Shown: positions 20,046 to 33,330 of the stretch, in pieces
Layout: each line of letters begins with the position of its first letter
How positions within the stretch are numbered: the stretch's first letter is position 1
Assembly (NCBI GenBank): GCA_000277445.1
Contig: AJWJ01000094.1
Span: forward strand, 1-58,061
Direction of reading: 5' to 3'
Length of the DNA stretch: 58,061 bases
DNA from: Polysphondylium violaceum
Taxonomy: Eukaryota; Evosea; Eumycetozoa; Dictyosteliales; Dictyosteliaceae
Made by a program: the position numbers and the translations under genes
The notes under the pieces: model-generated
Seen by the model: the letters and a program-made list of their open reading frames with translations, nothing else
Told to the model about the DNA's origin: nothing
Databases searched by the model: none

Positions 20046-20920
20046 ATGGCTAGAAAAGTAATTAAAGTTGTTATTATAGGTGAAAAAAGGTAAGTTTATA
20101 ATTACCTTTTATAAAATGATTAGTAGCAAAGCACACACAAATAGATAAATATAGATATTTTCATAATATCCACTATAAATATTTAGATATATATGATTGT
20201 TATTACTAGTATTGTTGTTGGTGAGGTGGTACATATCATTAACATCTCATTATATTATTTACTATAGTGTAGGCAAAACTAGTATATTAAAGAGATATGT
20301 GGACCAAAGATTTGTGCCACTGAAGCCCACGATTGGGGTTGATTTTGTAAATAAAGATGTTGTTGTCAATGACAAAGTGGTCACATTGCAGCTATGGGAT
20401 ACATCGGGTCAAGAGAGATTTAGAAGTCTTGAGATATCCTATTACAGAGGTGCCGATTGTTGTATACTGGTGTATGACATCACCAATGAAAAGACACTCG
20501 AGGAACTTAAATTGTGGAGAGAGGATTTTATAGATAAAACCGGTGTTCAAGATCCAGAACACTTTCCCTTTATTGTGTTGGGCAACAAAGTAGATCAAAT
20601 TGAAAATAGAAAAGTCTCTGAAAAGATGGCTCAAAACTTTATTCAAGAAATTGGTGGCAACGTTCATTATTACGATACCTCTGCCAAAGACAATATTAAC
20701 ATTGAAGAAGCCTTTCAAACTATTTCCAATGAATGTTATATAAAGATGACTCAAAACACCGATTCCCCTCCGTATGTATTGTTATAATAGATCTATTTAA
20801 TGATATTTTATTATATCAATTTATATTATTATTTATACTAATCTAATCTATTGATATTATAGAGATGATTTAATAGTACTTGAGCCTCATAAACCGAAAG
20901 GTTTTTGTTGTTCAAATTAA
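20046..20920 (+). CDS. Rab7-like small GTPase
   Basis: Three exons: 20046-20089, 20268-20771 and 20863-20920; 201 residues. All GTPase motifs are present: P-loop GEKSVGKT (residues 12-19, split by the first intron), switch I Thr in PTIGVDF, WDTSGQE (Gln63), GNKVD for guanine and TSAKD. The C-terminus is KPKGFCCSN, a double-cysteine motif for geranylgeranylation. RGADCCILVYDIT, DPEHFPFIVLGNK and the overall length are closest to Rab7, which drives late endosome, phagosome and lysosome traffic. The usual Ala of DTAGQE is Ser61, and sequence elsewhere differs enough that this may be a Rab7 paralog (Rab7B-like) rather than Rab7 itself. Confidence 0.85.
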
Positions 20921-21390
20921 AATATAGATAAAATAAAAAAAAGATCCTTTGCATTAAACTAATATCTTTTTTTGATTTTTTTTTCAGTTCTTCTTTTTTT
21001 CAAACATTGCACGACCAAATAAGTTTTTAATTTTGCAAATTTTTGTTTTATGACTCTTTTTTTCATATTTTGTGTGATTCACTAGTTTTTAGAAAGATAC
21101 AAAGAGTATAGTGAGTGTGAAGTTATAATATCATCCTATTATAGAGTACACTACCCCACAGACTATTCACCCCACCCACACATATCCAAAATATTTCACA
21201 CACGTTTTTATAACACATTTATCTCACATTAATTATATTTGCTATAGTAGTAGTAGAGTAGTAGGAGTGTATATTTTATTTGTTGTTGTATTGATTACCA
21301 GTGTTGTAAGAGTTACGCGTAGTAACATCTATAGTATTAGTATTATTATCTATTAAACTCTGTGCTTTGTGTATAACTTTTACAAGCAAG
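20921..21390. other. Intergenic, promoter of the UBR ligase gene
   Basis: AT-rich DNA with T-runs near 20940-21060 and CA-rich stretches near 21150-21200. No coding signal. Confidence 0.6.
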
Positions 21391-24300
21391 ATGGGTAACA
21401 ATAATTCACACGATAGACATAATAGATCTACAGCCAACAACAACAACAACAGCAACAGCAGCAATACCAATAACAATGACCATCTTTCGTCTAGTGGAGA
21501 TCATAATCAACAACAGCAGCATCTCCATCAACACACAGGATCAGCATTAATACCAAATCATTCAGAATTTCTTCAATTTTTACATAAAGCTTCATTTCAA
21601 GAGATTAATGAATGGTTGCTTAAATTCAAGAGATCATTGTATTCAAATAATGTCACTATCGATGATTTTCTCAAAGGAATCGATATTGTATTTTATTTAG
21701 ATCTAGATTTTAAAAAGGCCAAAGATTATTATTTTAATTTATCAAAACCAATATTTTGTAGTAAAGGTATTATTAAATAGGTTTAGACATATGGTAGTAT
21801 TGGCGATAGGATATATGTATTAACCATAGTAATCATAAATAACAAACACTACTCTAGTATGGGGAGCCAAAACCATGTTTTATAGATGTAAAACATGTGC
21901 ATTATCACCAAATAGTTCAATTTGTTTTGATTGTTTTAAAGCAGGACCTCATGAAAAAGAAGGACATGATTTTATGATGAGTTTTGCATCGTATGGAGGA
22001 AGTTGTGATTGTGGAAGTTTGGATTCATGGAAGAAATCTGGATTTTGTGTAAATCACGTTCATCCTGAAGTGGATTTGGATCCCACGGTGAATATGAATG
22101 CACAGAATCACTTTACTACACATTTGGTAACCAGACATCTCTTGCTGATACTGCTCGAGATCACCAGACCCGACTTTATCAATAGAAACAAAATGGCCTA
22201 CAGATATGAATTTAAAAAGAATGAGATCTTTGAATATTCGGTAAAGATTATTAAGTGGCTCAAGGAAGTGATTGAGGTCGGCAGATCCATTGCACACGTG
22301 GTCTCGGAAGAGCTGTGCTACCAGAAGCTCGACACGCAGGAGCGCCAGTCATTGGACAATATCCTGCCGCTGCCCTACACCAAGGCCGACGAGACCAATC
22401 AACAATTCGAGTATCCTATTCCCCTCGAGTTTCAGCCTCCTCTCGAAAGCATCCTCTATCTCAGCAACACAGAGCTGCAGTCACAGTATCTCATGATGTT
22501 TTTGTTTCTCCTCTGCGAACATTCCTTCAAGTTTGGGTTCTCGCAGACCTATATCAAGGTGTATGAATACCTTTGTCAAAAAGAATCCATCGACATCATA
22601 TTTCGTTTCTCGCCCCAGGTATTTTCCGTGGCCTCCATTTCCGAGAAATTCTCTTTTGTAAAGTCTGGCAATGGCTTTCTGCAGTGTATTTTCAACTCGT
22701 TGTTTAAACATTTTGTCAGATCCCCTCTTACCAACCAACTCAGTCTCGACAAACACCATGTTGGCATCATATCAGATTTGAAAACAATCCTCCAACATGG
22801 CTCCATTGCCCATTACTCTATTTTGGGCAATCGTGATATCCTTCACAAATACGTGACGCTCTTGAATCTCGTTCAAGGCGGTGATAGTGTGACGAGAAGA
22901 ACCATAAGTCACGTAGAGTATGAAGATCACGATTGGGTGAATTTCTTTCAAGTCGATACCGAATTAAAGGAGGTCTCTCAAATTTTAATCAACTCCATCA
23001 CAGACAAAGGTATGTAGATTTGTATCTATAAATCTAGATTTAAAATTACTAATCATTTATATTTAGATTCACTTGAGTCATTGATTGAATTGGTTAAATT
23101 TGTATCTGGATATTTAATAATAGAAGAAGATTTACAAGATTTGGAATTATATTACAATACACCAGTGACCAAAAAAGATTTATTTAAATGTCAGAAATCG
23201 GTATCAATATTTCTACCATTTCAAAGATTCTATGGTTTACTAATACACAAGATTAAAAAACTTTATCCAAATCAACCATTAAAGGAAATCATACCAACTG
23301 GTTTTAAATTGGGTGCATTAGTGTATCCTCTCATTTTAGCTCAAGTATTTATGCATCAAGTAAATTCGACTTATTGGGTTAGAAATGATGATATTAATCT
23401 AAAGAAAAAGATTTATGTTTATTCTTTATTTTGTTTAGAAATTGATTTATCAATTATTCAATTATGTATGTATATCAATGTGGTGTGTAGTCCTAATTTC
23501 ACAATATTAATATTAATTATCTTTTATTAGTATCATGTATTATTGATGTAAATGAATTTATTATATTTTCATCAAAAGAATTTGGGGCTAAATTACCTGT
23601 TGTGCTTGAAGACTTGCATGAATCAGATTATCATCATAGATACAATCATTTCTTAAAATATATCATTCAAATATTCCAAGAACGTTATTGTTTTATGGAT
23701 CCAGATAGTTTAACAAAATATGTTTTGGTTCAAATTCTTTGTTCAAAACCAAAGCCACATAGTAGAGTAAGTATTATTATTATTAGCAATAATAGTGAAT
23801 ATTTATTAACAATAATTAATTAATTTTAATTTTAGATTGAATCAATTATGGGTTATTTAGATAGAGAATCAAAATATGAACATATTTTAAAATTAATATC
23901 AGATGAACAACCACCATCGGGTGATAATCCAGCCACCTACAAGATGAAGAGTGAATATTGGAAATACTTTAATATCTATTATCCATTATATTCACCCTAC
24001 ATATTGGATGATCCACTTCAATCATTTTTTGAATATAAAAAGAATTCAAATCTACCTTATCCAGAGTCATTACCACTTCCTCCTTTATTCATCATGGAGG
24101 GCATAGAAAAGGAATGCAACAGTGACTCTGATCTATTCAATTTCCTCAAATTTGTAAACTCTGATTACCTTCAGTACATGTGCACCAGCATTTTGAACCA
24201 ATTTATAAATTATGTACCAACAAGTGAAATTGGCTGTGGTATCAACGATGCTTTATACTTTATAGTTTTATCAACACTTTGTATTAAACGACCTCCAACA

Positions 24301-26872
24301 GATGATAATAATGATATTGAATGGGAAATACTTGATACACCATTGAATTCAATGTCTAATCATTTTGATCCTATTAAATGTATCTTGCAAACTTTTAGAT
24401 TCCCAACCAAGATGGAGGGCGTTACTACTCACAATAGCACACTTGGTTTGTTGATGGTGATGTATAACCAAGCCAAAAAAGAAAACATTCATATCGATAA
24501 GCTAGGGTATATCGAGTTTTGTTTGGAAAAGCTATCAAGTTATCATCCATCTATTCTAGAGAGAATTCAGTCAAAATGTCCAGCATTTAAACAAACAACC
24601 ACCGATAATAAGAGTGCTGCCTCTAAATTGAGTGATGCCAAAAAACGTCAAGCAGAGATTATGGCTAAATTTGCTCAACAACAAACAAAGTTTTTGGAAA
24701 ACATATCAGACGAAGATGAAGATGAGAGCTACTATGATACGTCTAGTAAAACCAATACCCCCGGATTCAAGTCGCCCGCCCTCCCCATGACACCCACCAC
24801 TGGCTCTTCGACCCCTCTTGGCAAACAATTGGAAAACGACCCCATGGACATCTCGGCTCAATCGCCCAACGCTGGATGTAATTTCAAAAACGCCAAAGAT
24901 ACATTTATTCAAAACCTTTGTTCTCAAAATTGTGTTCTCTGCTTTGAAGGCTCGCAAAACGATAGAAACCCATTGTCTTTGATTGCCTTTGAACAGTTTT
25001 CAAAGTTGATTAGCTATTCGAAAAATTCGTTTATCAATCGATATCACAAAGACTTGGAAAAGTATTTACTAAACTCGACCCACACAGGATTCCCATCGAA
25101 AAAAGAGTTTATCGATAGTCTAAACTACCAATCATCGCTTCACATTCGTAGCTGTGGTCACTATATTCACAAGAAATGCTATGACACCTATTTCTTTAAA
25201 GTTGGCTCACAGGCAACCACCGAATATGACCACTACCATAGTAGTAGACGCGAGTTTCTTTGTCCTTTGTGTAGAAGAGTTGCCAATATAATCTTGCCAG
25301 CATTTGTCGAACAAAAGAACATCCCTCCACCTCCACCCATTCCCATTAAACCAACCAATAGTGTAATCTATCCCACTTGGTTGGATTTTATGAAAAAGAG
25401 ATTCAAGGATTTAGATGCTTCCAACGTTGAATCAACCACTAGTCGTAATACTAAATTCTTTGTAGAATTATTTGAAACTGTTACCCAAGTAAACAATACT
25501 GTACAACAATCTTTACTTTTATTCGATGGTTTCTCTCCTTTGGTTTACATTCAAATCATTTGTAAAAATATTGAATTTTTAGAACTTGCTTCAAGACCTT
25601 TAAATTCTTTTGAAAATAGTTATAATATGAATAGCAATAATAATTTAATTAATAATAATAATAATGATGCAACTACAACTACTACAACTACAACTACAAC
25701 AACAACTACAACAAATAGTAATAATCATTATAAGAAAAATTTTCCAATTACAAATGATTTATTTAGTAGAGATATACATACAATTCAAACATTATTTCAT
25801 TTAATTACAAATATCAATTCAGTTTCAATGAATACAAAGAGTAAAGAAAAAATTGTAGATGTTATAAGAGGAAAGAGTGAATCTCTATTATCAATTGATC
25901 CATTTTCATTGTTTATTACAATGAATTCAATTTTAGAACAACCAACTACAGATGATTCCGAAGTTATAAAGAATTTAGTTTTGGAAATATTTGTGATTCA
26001 ATTTTATTTAACAATTATTTATTTAGAAAATGGTAAAATATTATGATAAACATTTATAAAGAATAATAACAGATGACTAATTCTCTTTTTTTATATAAAT
26101 TATAGACATAACTAAAAAACAAATGAAAACTATATCAGCAATATTTCAACAAAATATTACAGAATCAACAATTTCAAATAACTTGTCAAAATTAGAAACC
26201 AGCATTCAACCATTCATTAGATGTCTTTGTATTTCATTTCATTGTTTATATTCAACACCAAACACATTGACCAAAGAGGATTTAATTGATAAAGAACTAT
26301 TGTATTCTACGCTTAAAATTCAATCGATTGAATCACTTGTTTCCAAAGCACTCAAAAATCCATTATTAAATCAATGGTTGGCTCAATTGGAGAGTAAGAA
26401 ATATGAACCCTATTTCATTGTCAATTTCACTAGACCTAAATTTATTAAACTTCCAAATACTTTTGAAGAAGTTTTTGTTGGCTACTCTAAAGAATGTCAA
26501 GAGTGTAAAACAAAACCAGAAAACTCGGCCGTTTGTTTGCTTTGTGATACATTGGTTTGTATCAAGGCCAATTGTTGCACCAAACATGGTATCTCTGAGG
26601 CATATCGTCATACACTAAGATGTGGAAGTTTGAAAATGGGTTTCTTTTTAGAAACAAAATCGCCTCGTATTGATATTATTCGTGATTACAGAAAAAGTAT
26701 TTATCATAACAGCTATCTCGACCAATATGGTGAGGCTGATCCACTATTAGAAAGAGGAAAAACCTTAATTAGAAATGATAATAATCTTCAAGAGCTTTGG
26801 AATTGTTGGATATCCCATTCCATTGAAGATAGATTCTTGTCAACATCAACATTAACTGCAAGAGTCCTTTAA
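21391..26872 (+). CDS. UBR1-type N-recognin E3 ubiquitin ligase
   Basis: Six exons: 21391-21766, 21858-23009, 23067-23465, 23531-23766, 23836-26032 and 26106-26872; 1708 residues, the usual UBR1/UBR2 length. A UBR box (about residues 123-192) carries the expected Cys/His pattern: Cys136 and Cys139, then CFDCF, GGSCDCG and CVNH. It binds basic N-terminal residues of degradation substrates. A long helical region follows, then a RING-H2 finger with Cys1087/Cys1090 at the start, SCGHYIHKKC in the middle and Cys1197/Cys1200 at the end, spread over 114 residues as in UBR1. A C-terminal zinc-rich autoinhibitory-type domain includes Cys1584 to Cys1611 (CCTKHG). The protein begins MGNNNSH, which fits the N-myristoylation pattern. 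Asn/Gln and Thr runs lie at the N-terminus and near 25640-25740. Confidence 0.9.
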
Positions 26873-26979
26873 AATAAAATAAAGAATCTCATTTTTCTTG
26901 CCCAATTTGATTTGTGAAAGACATATATTTATGAAGTTTAATAGATTAAATGTTTTCGATAGATAAAATTAATTTGATC

Positions 26980-27162
26980 TCAGGCTGGTGAGTTTTTGGA
27001 GGCTGGGACCAAGTCGGGGTAACCGCTGATGGCCAAATTTGTGATCTTGGTACCTTGTAATTTGAGCTCAGGTCGAAAGGCACGATGAGGCCACCAATTT
27101 GACAAAATGACATGAGCACCTTCATTCAACAAGGGATTGACCAAAAGCTTGGTGCCGAGCAT
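26980..27162 (-). pseudogene. Orphan coding-like fragment
   Basis: A 60-codon minus-strand frame with clearly protein-like content (NPLLNEGAHVILSNWWPHR, then ISGYPDLVPASKNSP) and base composition far richer in G+C than its flanks. It has no convincing upstream exon: the DNA before it is the repeat block. It looks like the surviving end of a lost gene. I do not recognise the family. Confidence 0.35.
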
Positions 27163-27229
27163 CTTAAGGTCTTTTTATTACCCAATTGAACAAGGCCTTT
27201 ACCAAAAAATTTTTCATAAAAATCTTTAA

Positions 27230-27369
27230 TTCTTGACTATCTGGCCAAAAGCCTTCTAATTCTTTAAAATTCTTAACTATCTGGCGGAAAGCCTTCTAAT
27301 TCTTTAAAATTCTTTAATATTCTTCAAAATTCGTAACTATCTGGCCGAAAGCCTTCTAAATCTTTAAAA
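27230..27369. repeat. Three-copy 40-bp tandem repeat
   Basis: Three copies of a unit reading about TTCTTAACTATCTGGCCGAA then AGCCTTCTAATTCTTTAAAA start near 27230, 27270 and 27330. The last interval contains an extra 20 bases that repeat part of the unit. A unit of 40 is not a multiple of three, so it is unlikely to be coding. Confidence 0.8.
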
Positions 27370-27559
27370 TCTTTCAAGTTTTTTTTTACTTAAGATCACT
27401 TTAGGGTTGGTCGTGGACTTTTTGGACAGAGTCATGGTTATACGCAAATTGTGATAATTATTTTCAGCATAAATAAGAATGAATTGGCAAAGATTTATTA
27501 TAATAATATTGAGTTTCAATAGTTTGGCATTCAAGAGATGCACCATAGTTTATTTTATT

Positions 27560-30500
27560 TTATTTATAATTTGCTCCAGGCATATTCATATTATATTTTG
27601 CTTGAAAGTTTTGAGGCATATTTGGTTGTTGTTGTTGTGGAGTTAGTTGGGGATTTGTTTGAATTTGATTATTCATTCCAACATTTCTAAATTGTTGTTG
27701 TTGTTGTGGAGTTAATTGTTGATTTTGAAGTTGTTGTTGATATAAGAGTTGTTGTTGTTGGGGAGTTAATTGTTGGTTTTGAAGTTGTTGATTTAGTTGC
27801 TGTTGATTCAATTGTTGTTGCTGATTTAGTTGTTGATTTAGTTGTTGATTTAGTTGTTGATTTAGCTGTTGTTGTTGATTCAACTGTTGTTGTTGATTTA
27901 TTTGTTGCTGTTGATTTAATTGTTGTTGCTGTTGATTCAATTGTTGGTTTTGAAGTTGTTGTTGTTGTTGCTGTTGTCTTAACAGATTTTGTTGTTGTAA
28001 TTGTTGTTGTTGTTGTGGAGTTAATTGTTGATTTTGAAGTTGTTGAATTTGTTGTTGTTGATTTAAAAGCATAAGTCTTTGTTGCGGAGTTAATTGTTGA
28101 TTTTGAAGTTGTTGTTGAATTTGTCCAAGATTAATTTGTTGTTGCTGATATTGTGGATTGTTATTTGGAATTTGTTGTTGGGCAACATTCATAACTTGTG
28201 GATTATTAGATTTTTGAGCTTGTTGTTGTAAATATTGTTGTTGTTGTAAGAACTGTTGTTGTTGTTGGGGTTGAAGATATTGTTGCTGTTGATTGGGAAC
28301 TTGTTGAGGTTGTTGAGGTTGTATATTCTGTTGTTGATTTTGAAGATTTTGTTGTTGCAAATATTGATTTTGTTGTTGAGGTTGTATATTTTGTTGTTGG
28401 TATTGTTGTTGTTGGTTTTGAATGTTTCCTCCTTGAGGTGATGGGTTAGCCATGGCATGTGGTTTGGCTATTTGTAATATTTGTGGAGAATTTTGATGGA
28501 GATGGCCTTGACCAGGAAGAGGACTTTGTATACCACCATGATGACCTTGTTGAGGGTGATATTGTTGTTGTGGTTGGGCTTGTGCTTGAGGAGGTTGTTG
28601 ATGATGTGTAATATTTTGGATTGTAACTGGTGGTTGTCCAGATAGATTTGGATTCTGTACATGAGGTTGTTGCATATTATGATGTTGTTGATTTTGTTGA
28701 TTTTGTTGTTGTTGGGCAAACTGCTTTTGTTGTTGTAGATTTTGATTTTGTTGTCCCATCTGAATATTTTGTTGATTTGTTTGTTGGTGTTGTGGGTGTT
28801 GTTGATAATGTTGTTGTTGTTGATTTGTTTGTTGAGGTTGTGGTTGTACAACTTGTTGAGGAGTAAGTTGTTGTGTTTGTTGTGGAGTATTGTGTTGCTG
28901 TTGTGGAGTATGTTGTTGTGGGGTATTATGTTGTTGGTGTTGTTGATGTTGCTGTGGAGTATTGTGTTGCTGTTGTGGAGTGTTATGTTGTTGTGGAGTA
29001 TTTTGTTGTTGGTAGTTTTGTTGTTGTTGAACATGCATTGGAGACTGCATATTTGATACTGGTTGAGGTTGGATGTTTTGTTGATTAGTTTGTTGTTGCA
29101 TATTCTGTGGAGGATTATGTTGTTGTTGACTAGTTTGTTGTTGCATATTCTGTTGCTGGATATTTTGTTGTTGCATGTTTTGTTGTTGCATATTCTGTTG
29201 CTGGATATTTTGTGGTTGCATGTTTGGTTGTTGTATGTTTTGTTGTTGCATGTTTTGTTGTTGTATATTTTGTCCAGGTTGATTTATAGGTAATTGAACA
29301 GTTTGGTGTTGAGGTAATGGATTTGTTTGTTGTGTCTGTTGTTGCTGTTGTTGGATATTTTGTACTTGTGTTGGTTGATTTTGTACAGCTTGTGGTTGAT
29401 TTTGGTGCATTTGTTGGGGAGGTTGATTGACAGGTCCCATTTTATGCATATTTGCGCCAACGGGCATTGGAATATTACCACCAGCAATATTGGGATTGGC
29501 AGCAACAGGAATACCTTGGGGATGAGGAGCGGCTGAAACCTGATTAGGATTTGGTACATTTGAAGAGGCAACTGCGGCTACTGGCATAGGAGCAGGGGCA
29601 GAGGGGTTGGTGTTTCCACCACTAATGTGACTACTAGTACTAGTATTTGCAGAAGTGATTACAGCATTGCTGGTAATTGGAATAGGATTACTAGATAAAG
29701 AACCTTTTGGTGCCTGGAATAATTTCCATTTACCACAACAAATTGGACAAGCCAACGACCATCTATCGGACCAAAACAAAGAGGTTCTGAGGACAACGGT
29801 AATTCTATGACATCTGATACACTTTTTATAGGGTTTATCGATTCTTGAAACAATGGGAATTCTAGTGATGATATCATACACAATGCCAATGTATTCGGTG
29901 CTCTTTGGCTTATACTTGAAGCTGACGACATCTTCGTTGGGGGTAATGGGATTCTGATCCAAAAAGCCGTCTAATGGGGGATCGAGATCCAAGACAGAGA
30001 ATGCACAATTTAACGATATTTCATTGTCGTTGTTGAAAGCGTTTGGACCAATCGTGTTGCCAAACTTTTTAATGATTTCTATCAACACCGACATATCAGA
30101 TCCTTTGCAATCGACAATGGGTGGCATCACACAGGTATCCATTCGATCTTGAACGACAGAGTTGTAAAATGAACCCAAATAGGTATTGATTTGTTCAAAT
30201 TGCTGATCGGTAGATAAAGGCTTCAACAGGGCCTTGATAACATTTTGCACGGCAGTGATAATCATATCGATCTCTTTGTTTTCCTTGAATTTTAATTTGG
30301 CAACATTTGGTGTTTTTTCCTTGACCGCTTTACTAATATTGGCCAGTTCAAAAAAGGCAAACATTAAATGAAAATCAAATAATAAACTCAACTATATATA
30401 TGTGTGTAGTAAGGTGTCAGATGTTAATATATCGATAAGATATCGTAAAATAAAATATACACATACAATTGGGAATAGAAATGAACCACTTTTGGTTTCG

Positions 30501-33330
30501 GCATAGTAGAACGGGAAATAATGTTTGAGTTCGAGGGACTTCATACGCTCGGGGATATTTACGGTGACCACGTCTTTGGATTCGTAGTAAAAAGAGAAAT
30601 AATAGCAGTTCTTTAAAAAGAATAAGCCAAACTCGATCACCCAATCGGTCAAGACGACAATGTTTTCTTTTTCACGTATGGTCGATTCATTGGACGTTGT
30701 TCCGCCTGTGATGGGAGTATACGATGATTTCATCGTGTCGTACAAATAATACAAGAATGCCTTTGCCTGTGAATCAATGTAGGCCAACTCCATGCCCGAC
30801 ACAATACGATAGATGGACGATCGGATCGAGTCAAAATAGGACCGATAGGAGCTCTGCAACAAGGTGTTTAGTGAGCTAAAGTCACTAGATAAATGTACAA
30901 TGGTGTGGTGAAAGGTGGTTCGTGTCTCTGACGATGTTGAATAGATCTTTAACAACACCAATATATCCCACCAATCGTTGGCACACAATATAGAGTTTTG
31001 GAATAACTGTGCCAACCATTTCGATACCGTTTCTTGGTCGCTTTGACTCTTTCCCAAACTCTTTACTGGTAAGGACAAGATTTTGATTTTTAAATCTGTT
31101 GTTAAACATGCGATCAAGGATCCATTGGGTGATGAATTCATTGATAAGATATAATCTTTTTGATTCTTGTCTTTTTGATTATTATTACTATTACTATTAC
31201 TACTGGTGTTGTTGTTACTACCACTATCTCTACTATGCTTTTTTGAATTACTATTATTGCTATTGTTATTGCTACTATTATTATTATTATTTACAGGATA
31301 TGATGAATCTATTGATATATTATTACTATTTATTAAATCATCATTTGAATATGTATATGATTTAGATATTGTCTCAAATGTACAACGATCGACTAATTCC
31401 AGTTGACCATTGGAATGATTCAACCATAGTATACCTGTAAGACTACAATAATGTATATTTGCAATGGGTGGACATGGTTCTTTTAGTAATTTCTTTTTCT
31501 TTGTTGTACTATTACTGCTGTCATCTTGGTTAAATAAAAATAATCTATTTGAAGTGGATATCCATTCTTTTGTTAATTTCTTTTCTAAGCCATTGTTGTT
31601 ATTATTGTTGTTTGTTTTACCTCCATTGGCCAACAATGAAACAATTGAATTATATTGATCAGATAATTGTAATTCCTTTTTCTCTATTCTGTATAGACAA
31701 GACGAATCTGGGCCTTTTAAAAACACTATTAAAGAATTGATTGAATTGTCAAACATGATTGAGCACACTCTAAATGCTTTGGTACTATAATTGGTGGTAT
31801 CTTTTTGTTGGGCAGCTGTTGTTGTTCCTGATGACACATGGTCACCATCATTACCATTGCTACTGTTATTGTTATTATTATTATTATTATTATTACTACT
31901 ATTACTTTGAATTGTATCTTTAAGAAATACTTTTTCAGTTTGAATAACATTTACAAAATTTGATAATATATCAAAAGTGATTTGGTAGATAATGATCATA
32001 TTGCCCATAGAGCTTGAATGAATTGCCAATTGAAGACTATCATCTGAAATTGATATTACATCTGCACTATCGATTAAATGATAGATTGGCAATTGAAGCT
32101 CACCCTTTAATTGTTTCCAACTAGATTCTATGATATTATAATATCCAATATAAATCTAAAAAAGAATATTAATTAGCGATCAGACTAGATGTCTGCGATG
32201 CATAGAGATAGTATACTTACTGTGCCTTCTTTTGTGAGACTAAAAAACAATTGGGTAGAAGTATTTTGTTGATCAGGTGTGATGGAGCCAAAGGGTGATT
32301 TATGGTATTGATGATGGTGGTGTTGATTTGGTACTACTCCGTTACCATTGACAGTTGGTGTTGGTGGAATTGGTGATTGATGTTGTTGGTGATGGTGATG
32401 GTGATGAGTAAATGGATTAAATATTGGTGAGTAGGGTATTTGGGGTGTTATCCATTTAGCTATTAAAAGATTCTGAATTGCAAACGATTGAAAGCAGTAC
32501 CACTCCTCTGAGGAATCCTTGGTTTTCCACAGACACAGCTTATCAGTATCGTCAAAAGACATGAGAATGGAACTTGTAGATTGCTTACTCCACTCCAAGT
32601 ACCTAATGGGCGAGTTGTGGTTGGTTTTAATGACAATGTATTCATGGGGTATCTCTGATCTGACAATATAGATTGGCTGCTGTTCTTTTTGGTTTGTAGA
32701 CATATATAAATTGGGTTTGGTGGGGAATGTAAAGGCAACCTGATTGTCAGTGGACCAGCTAACCAATTGATATTGATTACTCTCCAAACTAAAGCACTCG
32801 GTTCTATAGTAATTAGTCCAATCTACTTTTTTGGTGAGTTTATCTAATGAATTTATCATCATTATTGATTGATTCTTTTGTTCCTGTTGTTTTTGTTCAT
32901 TTTCATCGATTGCTGTATTGGTATTCTTGCTGCCAAGAGTACCGATATCATCGTTTTCCAATACCTTTTTCTTCTTTTTCACTCTTGTCTCTGGATCCTC
33001 ATGATCGTCGTTATTCTCACCATGATACCCATTTGTCATTGGCACTGTACTACCATTGACACCATTTGTTGTTTCTGTTTGATTACTATTATTACTATCT
33101 TTATCTGCAATGTGTAGTTGTTGTTGTTGTTGCTGCTGTTGTTGCTGCAACACTACAGCATCGCAACAATCATCGCTGTCATCGTTATCATAGTCATCAA
33201 AAACACTGCTATTCACACTGAATTGATCTTTATATATATCTTGAAATCTCTTATTCTTTGTTTTCAGTAGTGGGTAATACTCGCTAACAAAATCATCGAG
33301 AATTTTAATAGACCATACTGGTTCGACCAT
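27560..33330 (-). CDS. med16: Mediator complex subunit 16 (MED16/Sin4) with long Gln-rich tail
   Basis: Three exons read leftward: 33330-32221, 32155-30467 and 30391-27560; 1876 residues. The N-terminal half has the WD40-like features of MED16 (MVEPVWSIKIL, ISWS-like repeats such as LVSWSTDNQVAFTF and RYLEWSKQSTSSILMSF). After the helical middle comes the C-terminal zinc-type motif: Cys1124-x2-Cys1127, then FWSDRWSLACPICCGKW with Cys1148 and Cys1151. This pattern is diagnostic for MED16, a tail-module subunit that links activators to RNA polymerase II. Beyond it, about 710 residues are almost entirely glutamine with Asn, Pro and His, far longer than family members need. Introns were placed by GTAAGT and GTATGT donors and keep the frame. 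Other Mediator tail subunits are less likely because of the zinc motif. Confidence 0.8.
27610..29450 (-). repeat. CAA/CAG trinucleotide-rich region coding poly-Gln
   Basis: Reads as TTG/CTG repeats on the given strand. CAA dominates, with Asn, Pro and His codons interspersed. Open stretches on the opposite strand here are artefacts of the repeat. Confidence 0.9.

Larger units (their letters stand above)
26873..27559. other. Convergent intergenic region with a remnant and tandem repeat
   Basis: Between the 3' ends of the UBR ligase (plus) and MED16 (minus). It contains a GC-richer orphan stretch (26980-27180) and a 40-bp repeat (27230-27369), listed separately, and a short minus-strand frame next to the MED16 stop that is probably non-coding. 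Confidence 0.5.

Noticed and set aside
27706-29536. Many plus-strand Leu/Val-rich frames
   Set aside because: Antisense translations of the poly-Gln codons of MED16.
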